Source: Stieleria varia
GTDB taxonomy: Bacteria > Planctomycetota > Planctomycetia > Pirellulales > Pirellulaceae
Assembly (NCBI RefSeq): GCF_038443385.1
Contig: NZ_CP151726.1
Coordinates: forward strand, 8,246,001-8,310,000
Length of the DNA stretch: 64,000 bases
Reading direction: 5' to 3'
In this document: positions 1-9,200 of the stretch, one piece after another
Numbering within the stretch: the first letter of the stretch is position 1
Layout: every line of letters starts with the position of its first letter
Made by a program: the position numbers and the translations under genes
The notes under the pieces: generated by a model
The model's database searches: none
The model's input: the letters and a program-made list of their open reading frames with translations, nothing else
What the model was told of the DNA's origin: nothing

Positions 1-208
1 AATCGCCCTGTTGACGCTCACTGGAGGAAGGCAGCCTGCACCATTTACAAACTATTGGGCAGTACCCAACGCATTTTCTTTCCGTCTACTGCCCGATACT
101 CCTAACGGATCTACAAATCAATTATTGCGAATATTCTGCGTGATACCCGCATCCATACTACGTGTTCGGCAGGGACTTCTAGCAGTATTCGACCAGTGGC
201 TTGAAAAG

Positions 209-637
209 CTACCCAAAACACTGAACGCCAGAGAGCTCATAAACGTCCTTTTCCTCTACCCAATTCTCGTTTTGACCTCCTTGGCATTGCCAAAAGGTAT
301 CTTCCCACTCGCACTCGCAATCACCTTCTTTCCAGCACTCATAGTGATCGGGATTGGCTTCATCGGCTAAACGCCCCTCCTCCTCGGAGGCCGCGTTCCT
401 TTGCTCTTTCACAGTGGCGTTGTAGTCATCATCGTACCAGCGCCAATCTTTGTTTACGCAAATCGCTGACGTTTCTGGATTCCCACACTGTGATGTCTGG
501 CCAGTTAAGCAACCAGAATAGCTCGCGGTACCGCATACGCGAACATAATTGTACGGAACAACATACCGTACGCAATCTTGAGCAGCCAGCGTGCCTGCAG
601 CAACTACTAAAAGACTACAAGTAAATGCAAATCTCAT
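209..637 (-). CDS. secreted cysteine-rich hypothetical protein
   Basis: The reading frame is open further upstream, but the ATG at 637 is preceded by a good ribosome site (GAGGTGAGA) and begins a clear signal peptide (MRFAFTCSLLVVAAGTLAAQ). The 142-residue product would therefore be exported. The mature part is small, acidic and carries ten cysteines plus several Trp/Tyr, so it is probably disulfide-stabilised. I do not recognise a family. It lies 22 bases downstream of the DUF1573 gene on the same strand and is most likely co-transcribed with it. Function unknown. Confidence 0.7.
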   Translation of the reverse strand: MRFAFTCSLLVVAAGTLAAQDCVRYVVPYNYVRVCGTASYSGCLTGQTSQCGNPETSAICVNKDWRWYDDDYNATVKEQRNAASEEEGRLADEANPDHYECWKEGDCECEWEDTFWQCQGGQNENWVEEKDVYELSGVQCFG

Positions 638-659
638 TCTTCTCACCTCAGTAAAGCGT

Positions 660-1802
660 TTAGGAATCAAGAAACCGGAATCGAGCCGTAAACCCAATCT
701 CGCCACACGAGATCTTTGCTTCCACATCCGTGGACAAGCTTGCATCACGAATCCAATCGGACAAATCACTGCTAAATGATAGCGAGACACCTTGCTTTAA
801 GACTGTCATCTTCGCTTCAACCGTCTTGCTTGCCGTCCCTCCCTCTTTCAACTTCAGCTCTATAAATACATCTATTCTTGAATTCTCTTTTGGAATAATT
901 GACGATACGTCGCCAAACAAAAAAAATCGCAAATCTCTTGCTGCTGCAATGTACAAAGTTTTTGGCACTGCCCGAATGACGCCCTCATATTTGACGCGGA
1001 TTGAGACTGGCTCAAACTTCCGATCGCCTTCAACCCGGGGCTGCAAATGAATGGCTTCGTAAAACTGGCCGCTGTCATTTCGTGCAATCTTCAGCCACAC
1101 TTCGTCATCAAGAACCCTCTTCTCAAGGATCTTAAATTGGTCACTATCAGGTTCGAAGCTAATCGAATCTAGAGCGATAGTCCCATCACGGATCTCCAAC
1201 GTAACCTCTCCTTCTCCGTCCTCACCAATCACCAACTCACTCTGGGGCCATACAGGAGCCTGGATTCGCCCTTTCAATTCGATAGTATGCTGGCGCCCAG
1301 AGATAATTACATCAACTGATTCCGCAAACGCCCCCAGCCCCTTTCTTGACACTTGAATAAGAACGCTTTGACTTCCCTCCGGCGAAATCTCTCTCTCACT
1401 TGATTGAGCAATCGTACACCCGCAGGAGCTTTTTATCCGTTCAATACGGATACCGTGCTCCCCACTATTGATGACAACAACACGCCCCTGGAAAACCGAC
1501 CCAAGAAAGGCAGTACCAAGCTCTAGCCGATGCCTGGACTGCTCACCGTTGGACATTATCCGGCCGTAGACAGGAAGCTTCTCAACAGCCTCGCTGGAGA
1601 GAACAATCTCACTTTTATGAATTGCCTCATCACCGAGCACGTGATTTCGAGAGAGACCAACGATCGCAGCGAAGCACGAGAAGACAAGAAGACAAGAAGA
1701 TGCCTGTTCATCAGAAGCCCCAGTGTTGTACGAACCAAAGTCGAACGTCCTTAACGCTATGAATTTCAACAAGAGAGTCAAGCAAAATGTTTGGAAAATC
1801 AC
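660..1802 (-). CDS. DUF1573-type periplasmic protein
   Basis: This 380-residue protein has a hydrophobic N-terminus (around residues 37-52) that could be a signal peptide. An Ig-like segment at about 95-180 contains the hallmark ERIKSSCGCT (Cys127, Cys129) of DUF1573 proteins, which are common in Planctomycetes and Bacteroidetes. The remaining 200 residues look like further beta-rich domains and end just after FRFLDS. The start is uncertain: codons 1-35 look poor, and an internal start nearer the signal peptide is possible. Downstream lies the Cys-rich secreted protein, suggesting a two-gene operon of exported proteins. DUF1573 function is not established. Confidence 0.7.
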   Translation of the reverse strand: MIFQTFCLTLLLKFIALRTFDFGSYNTGASDEQASSCLLVFSCFAAIVGLSRNHVLGDEAIHKSEIVLSSEAVEKLPVYGRIMSNGEQSRHRLELGTAFLGSVFQGRVVVINSGEHGIRIERIKSSCGCTIAQSSEREISPEGSQSVLIQVSRKGLGAFAESVDVIISGRQHTIELKGRIQAPVWPQSELVIGEDGEGEVTLEIRDGTIALDSISFEPDSDQFKILEKRVLDDEVWLKIARNDSGQFYEAIHLQPRVEGDRKFEPVSIRVKYEGVIRAVPKTLYIAAARDLRFFLFGDVSSIIPKENSRIDVFIELKLKEGGTASKTVEAKMTVLKQGVSLSFSSDLSDWIRDASLSTDVEAKISCGEIGFTARFRFLDS

Positions 1803-2050
1803 ACATTAGTTTCACGCTTGGTTTAAAGCCTCATGTTTTGTAGTGAAACTGAGAGAGAGGCACTGCCAGGGGCTATTGTTTTGTTTTGGGAGGGCAAAAG
1901 GCTCGCCTCGACGAAGATTCCTGAGTTTTCAAAGGGCGTTTTTTTCGGAGGAAGGGCTTAAGTTTTTAGTTCATCCGCAGATTCAGTTGTTGTAAGTTGC
2001 AGGGTTCCCGACGCAACGAATCGCGGGAAAGAGCTTCCCTGGGGATTGCG

Positions 2051-2118
2051 GTTGGGACGGCTGTCACCAGCCTCCACCCCGCACAGATCCGTACGCGAAG
2101 TACTACCTCATACGGCTC
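2051..2118 (-). mobile_element. possible group II intron 3' end remnant (domains V-VI)
   Basis: Read on the minus strand, 2118-2086 begins GAGCCGTATG and ends GCGTACGGATC, close in sequence and fold to the 34-nt catalytic domain V of group II introns: an outer GAGCCGTA helix, a small inner helix and an AGC triad. It is followed, as domain VI would be, by a second hairpin at about 2080-2051 with a GGCTG/CAGCC stem. No reverse-transcriptase ORF is nearby, so at most this is a 3' fragment. One pair of the outer helix is lost (G-A instead of G-U). A covariance-model search would decide. Confidence 0.4.
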
Positions 2119-2202
2119 CTGCTGCTAGTCGAGCGCGAAATCGATCTTCCGGATAGGGATGAAGGATTTTCGGCTGAGGAAGGTAACGTATTCAGCTTTT
2201 CT

Positions 2203-2408
2203 GGGGTCAGGCCTTGCATTGGGGTTTCGACGGCAATAGATTCAGCAGCCGCGTGATCGTTCTCCGCTCCGAAGTTGACCATGCCTCGCCCTCACCCCGC
2301 TGGTCCGCCGTGCCGAGCGACAACATACCCAGTCGCCGCCGTGGCTACGACGGGCAACTTCGATTGAAGACAGGTTGCAATTGAAAACCCAACGCAAAGC
2401 CTGACCCC
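2203..2408 (+). mobile_element. MITE-like derivative of the RAYT element
   Basis: Bounded by inverted 25-base ends, GGGGTCAGGCCTTGCATTGG... at 2203-2227 and ...CAAAGCCTGACCCC at 2384-2408 (22 of 25 positions complementary). The same ends flank the degenerate transposase at 47538-47954. The 160-base interior from about 2256 matches the C-terminal coding end of that transposase and the copy at 3224-3377, without an intact ORF. It appears to be an internally deleted, non-autonomous copy. Confidence 0.6.
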
Positions 2409-2452
2409 GGACACGGTAACCCTAAAATCCATCAAGCAGGCAGTATCGCAAA

Positions 2453-3022
2453 ATGCGATTTTTCATACGACATGTTTTGATACTAATTTCCGTGACTTCC
2501 ATTGCTTTCTGGTCGAGTCATCGTGGAATGGTGCTATACGGAACGAATGGGGCGATTATATTTCTGTCGATTTTTTCAGTGTTTGCTATCGGGTTGAGTT
2601 TGGCGGCGTTAAATTGGCGAACTTCCTCGGCAATGCAGCGAATATGCTATATGGGTATTTTGGGGCTTGCTCTATCATTTTTATTCTTCCCACAATCTCT
2701 TATTTCCGGGCATGACAGAATGCGTCAGGATGCGATTGTCGATGCTAGGATAAAGCAAATACGAAATGCCCTTTCGTCAGATGATCGATTTCGACATATT
2801 GATGTTGCTTACGCTAGAAGTGGCTCGCCAGGTCATTCTCCTATGCTAGGGACTCTATATTTAACAGGGGAAGTTGCCGAGCCATTTCTTGTTGATCTGC
2901 GAACCACGATTACGAATGACCCGATGGGTTTCCAGCTAGATGTTGAAGGAGACAATTACGTGTTTATTACTTGGAATGTCGTAGTGCGTAAAAATGACAA
3001 TATAAAGTCGGGCGTTCGCTAG
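2453..3022 (+). CDS. hypothetical membrane protein
   Basis: A 189-residue protein with three predicted transmembrane stretches in its first half (about 6-22, 31-52 and 64-84) and a soluble C-terminal half from about residue 90. That half reads like a small alpha/beta domain, with beta segments around GTLYLTGEV and YVFITWNVVV. The gene is visibly richer in A and T than its neighbours and sits alone between repeats, which fits recent acquisition or relaxed selection. No family recognised. A perfect-looking hairpin follows 90 bases after the stop. Confidence 0.6.
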   Translation: MRFFIRHVLILISVTSIAFWSSHRGMVLYGTNGAIIFLSIFSVFAIGLSLAALNWRTSSAMQRICYMGILGLALSFLFFPQSLISGHDRMRQDAIVDARIKQIRNALSSDDRFRHIDVAYARSGSPGHSPMLGTLYLTGEVAEPFLVDLRTTITNDPMGFQLDVEGDNYVFITWNVVVRKNDNIKSGVR

Positions 3023-3111
3023 ATGTTACTGTTTTGGTCCAGCGTGAATTGGAGTCGAGCGTGATCTTTGCTAATTGGACACGTGGAACTTAAGAGTCGG
3101 AAATGGTTGGA

Positions 3112-3141
3112 AGTACCTGGGGGACCAGTCCCCCAAGTACT
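3112..3141. repeat. hairpin downstream of membrane protein gene
   Basis: AGTACCTGGGGGAC and GTCCCCCAAGTACT pair at 13 of 14 positions around a 2-base gap. There is no T-run after it, so it is not a standard intrinsic terminator, though it could act as an RNA 3'-end hairpin. Confidence 0.6.
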
Positions 3142-3223
3142 CCACGTCTTTCCTGTTTTCAAACCTTACTCTTGCGAATAGCAACGGTCAGTTTCGACTC
3201 CAGTTCACGCTGAACCAAAACAT

Positions 3224-3377
3224 GATCGTTCTCCGCTCCGAAGTTGACCATGCCTCGTCCTCACCGCGCTGGTCCGCCGTGCCGAGCGACAACATACCCA
3301 GTCGCCGTCGTGGCGACGACGGGCAACTTCGATTGAAGACAGGCTGCAATTGAAAACCCAAAGCAAAGCCTGACCCC
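3224..3377 (+). mobile_element. truncated RAYT-element copy (right end only)
   Basis: This stretch is nearly identical to 2256-2408 and clearly related to the minus strand of 47538-47660. It keeps the right-hand inverted end (AAAACCC...GCCTGACCCC at 3353-3377), but no matching left end was found upstream. It contains the decayed C-terminal coding part of an IS200/RAYT-like transposase and no intact frame. Confidence 0.6.
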
Positions 3378-3440
3378 GGACACGGTCGTCGCTGCGGACA
3401 CGGTCGTCGCACAAAGCCTGACCCCGGACACGGTCGTCGC
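3377..3440 (+). repeat. three copies of a 16-mer at the element edge
   Basis: CGGACACGGTCGTCGC occurs exactly at 3377-3392, 3395-3410 and 3425-3440. The third copy is preceded by a second CAAAGCCTGACCCC element end, so element edge and 16-mer were duplicated together. Confidence 0.75.
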
Positions 3441-3553
3441 ACCTCAAAAAAACAACCCCACCTCCAAACCATCGCGATGAGCGTCGGCAAACCGGTCAAC
3501 CACGTCTCATTGAGTGAGCTGAATTGGAATCGAATCATTCCGCAGCAAAAGAA

Positions 3554-3700
3554 GAACCACTAATCTTCACTAATGAAACACTAATCGGAGAGAGTCTTTC
3601 GCGAGATCCCGAGCTGAAACTTCACCCACCGCCAACTGCACGTGTCCATCCCGTGAGCGCTCTTGCTGATTAGTGTTCTATTAGTGCCGATTAGTGTTCC
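3554..3700. repeat. inverted repeat made of ATTAGTG units
   Basis: The arms 3554-3586 and 3668-3700 are inverted copies of each other, each holding three spaced ATTAGTG/CACTAAT units (for example GATTAGTGTTCTATTAGTG on the right arm). About 80 bases separate them. No ORF lies between. The symmetry would support a long cruciform or RNA hairpin in front of the sulfatase gene. Confidence 0.65.
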
Positions 3701-3827
3701 CCAAAAAACTCACCCACCTATGAATCAGCGAGACACCCTTCGACTATCCTTTCAACGATTGCTCATCGGTTAAGCTGGCGAGGAGTCGTTCGTCAGGAGG
3801 ATCGCTAACCACTTCGATCTTGCTGCG

Positions 3828-5345
3828 TTGGAGACTCGCCATCATCGTTCAATAACCATTGCCAAGCGAATGCCTGAGAGATCACCAAGAATGCACCGAA
3901 ATGATAGAACGGCTCGCCTCAACCTCTACTCGCTCGATTTGCCGAAACGCCTGACCGCATTTGCGTTTTTGTCGCTGACTGTGTCCTGTGTGTCTTTGCT
4001 GGCGAGCCGCTCAGCCAAGGCCGAGTCAACGTCTCGCCCCAATGTCGTGATGTTGCTGGCCGATGACCTCGGTTATCAAGACGTCGGTTGCTACGACGGG
4101 CCGGTGCTGACACCGACCATCGATTCTTTGGCTACAGACGGCACACGCTTTTCAGATTTTTATTCCGGATGCGCGGTGTGCTCGCCGTCGCGTGCCACGT
4201 TGCTGACCGGCCGTCATCACATCCGTGCCGGCGTTTACAGTTGGATCAACGACGCGTCACAGCAATCTCATTTGCTGCTCCGCGAAGTCACTCTCGCTGA
4301 GATCCTGCACGACGCGGGCTACTCGACCGCGCACATCGGCAAGTGGCACCTTGGGCTGCCCACCGATGATCGTGACAAGCCGACACCGAGCGACCATGGA
4401 TTTGATCACTGGTTTGCAACCTTCAACAACGCCAGCCCCAGTCACCACAACCCGGACAACTTCATCCGTAACGGTGAGCCGGTGGGAAAATTAGAAGGTT
4501 ACTCCTGTCAGATCGTTGCCGACGAAGCCACACGTTGGTTGGACTCGAAACGAGACCCTGGTAAACCGTTTTTCTTGAACGTCTGGTTTCATGAACCGCA
4601 CGCACCGATCGCCGCACCGAAGGATTTGGTCACGCGATACGGCAAGCCCAATGACAAGGCCGCCGTCTACTCCGGAACGATCGACAACACCGACACGGCG
4701 ATTGCTCGTTTACTCGACAAGCTCAAGGCGATGCAGTGCCTGGAGAACACGCTGATCATCTACGCCTCGGACAACGGCAGCTACCGTGATGACAGAACCG
4801 GTGGCTTGCGAGGCCGCAAGGGAATGAACTGGGATGGTGGCATCCGTGTGCCGGGAATCTTTCACTGGCCCGGCAAGATCTCAGCCGGAGTGGTTGCCCG
4901 TCAGCCCGCCGGTTTGGTCGACGTGCTGCCCACGGTTTGTGGCTTGCTGGGACTGCCCAAGCCCGCCGGCGTGCACCTCGACGGCAGTGACCTGTCGCCG
5001 ATCTTGACCGGCAACGCGGATGGGTTCACCCGTCATCAGCCACTTTTCTGGCATTTGCAAAAATCTCGACCGATCGTCGCCATGCGAGACGGGGACTACT
5101 CCCTGGTCGCCGATCCCGACTACGAGCTATCGACCAGTAATATGTTCGACGAAACCTGGATTCCAGCCATCAAAAACGGCAGCTATACCCACTTTCAGCT
5201 GTTCAATCTCGCGGACGACCCGGCTCAGACCACCGACATCGCCGAGCAACACCCCGAAATCGTTGCCCGAATGCGTGAAAAACTGCTGTCGATCAACGCC
5301 AGCGTGATGGCCGATGGACCGGATTGGCACCTGCAATCGAATTGA
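3828..5345 (+). CDS. type I sulfatase
   Basis: A 505-residue arylsulfatase-family hydrolase. After an N-terminal extension and signal-like segment (about 41-66), RPNVVMLLADDLGYQDVG supplies the metal-binding Asp pair (79-80). The formylglycine motif is CSPSR with Cys118, followed by TLLTGR. HIGKWHLG, WFHEPHAP and ASDNG are further family landmarks in the right order. It probably removes sulfate esters from polysaccharides in the periplasm or outside the cell, after Cys118 is converted to formylglycine by an FGE. In-frame ATGs at 3870 and 3891 are alternative starts nearer the signal peptide, and no strong ribosome site chooses between them. Confidence 0.93.
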   Translation: METRHHRSITIAKRMPERSPRMHRNDRTARLNLYSLDLPKRLTAFAFLSLTVSCVSLLASRSAKAESTSRPNVVMLLADDLGYQDVGCYDGPVLTPTIDSLATDGTRFSDFYSGCAVCSPSRATLLTGRHHIRAGVYSWINDASQQSHLLLREVTLAEILHDAGYSTAHIGKWHLGLPTDDRDKPTPSDHGFDHWFATFNNASPSHHNPDNFIRNGEPVGKLEGYSCQIVADEATRWLDSKRDPGKPFFLNVWFHEPHAPIAAPKDLVTRYGKPNDKAAVYSGTIDNTDTAIARLLDKLKAMQCLENTLIIYASDNGSYRDDRTGGLRGRKGMNWDGGIRVPGIFHWPGKISAGVVARQPAGLVDVLPTVCGLLGLPKPAGVHLDGSDLSPILTGNADGFTRHQPLFWHLQKSRPIVAMRDGDYSLVADPDYELSTSNMFDETWIPAIKNGSYTHFQLFNLADDPAQTTDIAEQHPEIVARMREKLLSINASVMADGPDWHLQSN

Positions 5346-5514
5346 CACGGCATACGAATTGCTGAGAAATTGGTTTCAGTACTGCCGTCTGCCGTGTCGA
5401 CAGGCATCTGGCGGGGCAGGGTGTTAGAAAGCAATTACATCCCTGCCAGCGTGAACGTGCCCAACGTGAACGTGCCGCCACCATTTCCCACCCACCAAGT
5501 TCGCAGAGCCGCCG

Positions 5515-5958
5515 ATGTCCAATCAATCCGGGTTCATGACCGCATTTGCCGTGCTCGTCATCGCAGCGGCGGGCATCGCCATTTGGAATCGATCACACAC
5601 ACCGTCGTTGCCGGCATCGGCCGAGTCGCTGGTGGAGTACTCTGCGGACGCGGACGCACCCACACAGCCCAACCTGCGGCTGATCAAATTCGGTGCAACT
5701 TGGTGCCCGCCGTGCCGAGCGTTGGACTCCGAATTGGAACAACTGAATTTGACTCACAGTGACATGGTGTCCGTGATCAAAGTCGACGTGGATGAGCACC
5801 CGGAATTGGCAGAGGAGTACAACGTCAACGGCATTCCGCGGCTCCTGCTGGTCCAAGGAAACCAAATCATCGGCGACCAAATCGGCTACTACACACACGA
5901 CGAACTCACAAGGTGGATTCGCGAAACGGCAGCGGCGAATCCCGTAAAAAGCGAGTAG
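5515..5958 (+). CDS. membrane-anchored thioredoxin-like protein
   Basis: A 147-residue protein with an N-terminal membrane anchor or signal (about 7-24) and a thioredoxin domain from about 45 to 140. The active-site motif is WCPPC and the cis-proline loop is NGIPRLLL. The CPPC dipeptide is more typical of extracytoplasmic redox proteins than the CGPC of cytoplasmic thioredoxin, so a role in disulfide exchange outside the cytoplasm is likely. It follows the sulfatase by 170 bases on the same strand. Co-transcription is possible but not shown. Confidence 0.85.
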   Translation: MSNQSGFMTAFAVLVIAAAGIAIWNRSHTPSLPASAESLVEYSADADAPTQPNLRLIKFGATWCPPCRALDSELEQLNLTHSDMVSVIKVDVDEHPELAEEYNVNGIPRLLLVQGNQIIGDQIGYYTHDELTRWIRETAAANPVKSE

Positions 5959-5961
5959 CGC

Positions 5962-6015
5962 GTAGACGCGTCTCTCCGAGACGCGAAACTGCGAGTCTCG
6001 GAGAGACTCGCCTAC
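5962..6015. repeat. intergenic hairpin
   Basis: Arms 5962-5982 (ending TCTCTCCGAGAC) and 5995-6015 (starting GTCTCGGAGAGA) pair at 19 of 21 positions with a 12-base loop. It starts just after the thioredoxin stop and has no T-run, so it belongs with the other intergenic palindromes in this window rather than with classic terminators. Confidence 0.7.
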
Positions 6016-6289
6016 GTGTCCAGCACCCCGGTCGAGGGGCGAGCCCGATCGGGACGCTGTGTCGCACCTTTTCTGACATCAAACCGCCCCTCTGGCGGGA
6101 GTTTGCGGCCTGGGGGAATTGGGCGGCGAACTATCGATCCGGTAGGCAGAGCGTTAAACTGTTTCTCCATAGTGTGCGTTTCGTCCTGCGAGCCACGATG
6201 GTCCACCAGATTCCAGCGTTTCGGAGACAGATCCCGTGATCCGCCTGAGCAACCCATGCTCCCAGATGCCCGGCTCCCCAAAGTCATCC

Positions 6290-9200
6290 ATGATCCCTCA
6301 AAAAATCTTTGTCGCGGCATTCACGTTGTTTCTCGTCTCCGGACTGAATCTCCGTCTGCCGGCGGCCGAAAGCACGGAAGAATCACTCGCCGCTTACGCT
6401 GATGCTGCCAACTTTCAAACCAACGGCGCGATCGATCTGGCGATTCAGGCTTGGAAGAAATTCTTGGACCAGTACCCCGACGACGACATGGCGTCCAAGG
6501 CAGCCCACTACCTGGGCGTTTGCTACATGCAGCGTGAAAACCCAGACTACGCGGCCGCCGCCAACGCCTTCGAAACGGCTTTGCAGGACAAGAAATACGA
6601 ACTGCGTGAAGAAAGTTTGGCCAACCAAGGCTGGTGCCACTACGCCTCGGCCGGTGACGGTCCCCAACGCGACGAGAATCGCCTCAAGAAAACCATCGCA
6701 ACCTTTGAAACGCTGAGGAAGGAAAAGCCGAAGAGCGAGTTCTTGGATCGCGCTTTGTTCTACAGCGGTGAAGCAGCCTACGGTTTGGGCGACCGCAAAA
6801 AGGCCATCGAGTTCTACAACGACATGTTGGCGTTACCGCAAGCCAACGAGTCGCCACTACGGTGCGACGCACTTTATGCACGTGGGATCGCTTACGAAGA
6901 AATCGACCAGTTCGATCAAGCAGTGGCGTCCTACAAACAATTGCTAACCAGTTGCGAGAATCAAGAACTGGCGACCGACGTTCATCTCCGCATGGGCGAC
7001 GTGATGATCAGCCGCAAAGAATTTGACGCGGCAGTTCAGTCATTCGAGTCCGCGTTCAAAACGAGCGAGTCCGATGACGACAAGAGCTATGCCGTCTTCC
7101 GCGAAGCCTACGCACTGGTGCAGGCGGGTAAGCCTGATCAAGCGGCGTTGCAATACGAACGGCTGCTCAAAGAGTTTCCCGACTCCGTTTACGCGGCCAA
7201 CGCGACGATGGCTGCGGCACAAAGCCTGTATCGCGCCGGAAAAACGGACGAAGCCGCCGAGCGATTCCGCGCGGTGCTGGGCCAAAACAATCCTGCCGCC
7301 GCCACCGAGTCGGCGCACTGGCTGGCTCGCATCGAGTTGGCGAAGAACAATTCCACAGCAGCCGTCGAGATCGCCCGAAAGCAGCTCGCCGCCGGTGCAC
7401 AAGGCGAATACGCGGTGGACTTGAAATTGGATTTGGCGGAAGCCCTGGCGGTCGACCCGAAAACGATCGCCGAAAGTGTGACGGTTGCCGAGGAAGTCTA
7501 CCGGGAGTCGCCCGACGATCCGCTTGCCGCCCGCGCCCTGTACAACGCTGCTTTCTCGGCTCTACAGACGAGTCAGCAAGAGAAATCGCTGAAGCTGGCC
7601 AACGAATTCTTGCAGCGGTTTCCCAAGGACGAATTGCTGCCCGATGTTCGCTTCATCGCCGCGGAAAGTCAGTTGATGACCGGTGACGTGGCTGGCGCCG
7701 CGGAGAGCTACCAAAAGCTGATCGCGGAAGTCCCTGCGAACGCCAGCGTCCAGCGACCGCTGTGGGTCTTGCGGGCCGGGACAACACTGAACGCCGCCAA
7801 GAAATACGACGACACGATCGCATTGTTGAAACAAGAATACGCGACGATCTCGGATGCGAACCAGAAAGCGGAAGCACAGTTCTTGGTCGGCCAAGCTCAT
7901 TTGATGTCCGGTCGGGCCAACGATGCAGCATTGAGTTTTCAGCGATGCGTCGATGCCAGTCCGCAATGGCAACGTGCCGGCGAAGCGATGCTGTTGCAGG
8001 GAACGGCTTTGTTCTCCGCTGGAAAACGTGACGAAGCCAAGGCGGCTTGGGAGAAACTTGTTTCATCCAACGGTGACACCCCGATGGGCGATCAAGCCCG
8101 ATACAAGTTGGCCCAATTGGCCAGCACTTCGGGTGACTACGCAAACGCAGTGAAACTGTACGATCAGATCTTGGCCAATGACAAAGACAAAGGGTTGATT
8201 CCGTACACACTCTACGGTCGCGCATGGTCACTGATGCAAGCCGGGGATCACAAATCCGCCGTTCCATCACTGCAAAGGATCCTGAAAGAGACTCCTCAGC
8301 ATCCGGTCGCAGACGACGCTCTGTTGGCCAGAGGCATCTCCAATCGCAACTTGGAACAACTCGGTGATGCCCGCTCGGACTTGGAGAAATACCTCGCCCT
8401 CAAACCAACCGGTACGAATCTCGGCCACGCTCTCTACGAACTGGCTTTGATCGAACAGAAGGAAAATAAACCGGGCGAGGCCGCCAAGCGACTGGAGGAA
8501 CTGGTCGACAAGGTGCCCAAGTATCCGTCGATGGAGAAAGTACTCTACGAATTGGGTTGGTCGTTTCGCGAAGCGGGCGATTTGGACAAGGCCGAGCAGC
8601 GATTCACCCAGCTGGTCAGCCAGTACCCAGAAGCGTCGGTGACTCCTGAGGCAGCGTACTTCATCGGACAACAAAACTACGCCGCCGAGAAATGGCAAAA
8701 GGCGGCGGAGAGCTTTGGTGTCGCGGCCGAGAAAACCAAGGATCCGACTTTGGCGGAAAAGTCCCTGTACCGGCTCGGTTGGTCCCGCTTCAAACTCGAT
8801 GATTTCGACGGATCGCAATCCGCGTTTCAAAAACAGGCCAGCGAGCACCCCGATGGTTCACTGGCCATCGACGCGTTGATGATGGTCGGCGAATGCGAGT
8901 TCAAAAAACCCGCCTATGAGAAAGCCCTGGAGTCGTACACCCAAGCACGCGAGCGGATTCGCAAGAATGACGATAACTCCAAGACGATTCGCGATACCGC
9001 TGAACGCCAAGTTCGTGAACTGGTCTTGTTGCATGGAGGACAAAGTGCAGCTCAGTTGAAAAAGTGGGACGAAGCGATCGGCTGGTACACCGAGTTAAAG
9101 GAACGCTTTCCCGCGACGACTTATTTGTCCCAGGTGTTCTACGAAACCGGATTCGCTTACCAACAAAAGGGTGAACTTTCCGAGGCGCTGAAGTTCTTTT

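Larger units (their letters stand above)
3023..3827. other. gene-free, repeat-rich interval
   Basis: No convincing gene. ORFs here fall inside repeats. From left to right it holds a 14-bp-arm palindrome, a RAYT-element remnant, a triplicated 16-mer and a long inverted repeat built from ATTAGTG units, each listed separately. The last 120 bases lead into the sulfatase gene and show no recognisable promoter. Confidence 0.6.

Noticed and set aside
11-370. 119-codon plus-strand ORF at the window start
   Set aside because: It overlaps the Cys-rich gene antisense, lacks a ribosome site and has no protein-like pattern beyond chance hydrophobicity.
3075-3538. Several ORFs on both strands in the repeat region
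   Set aside because: All fall inside the RAYT-derived repeat and the tandem 16-mers; their translations reflect repeat sequence.
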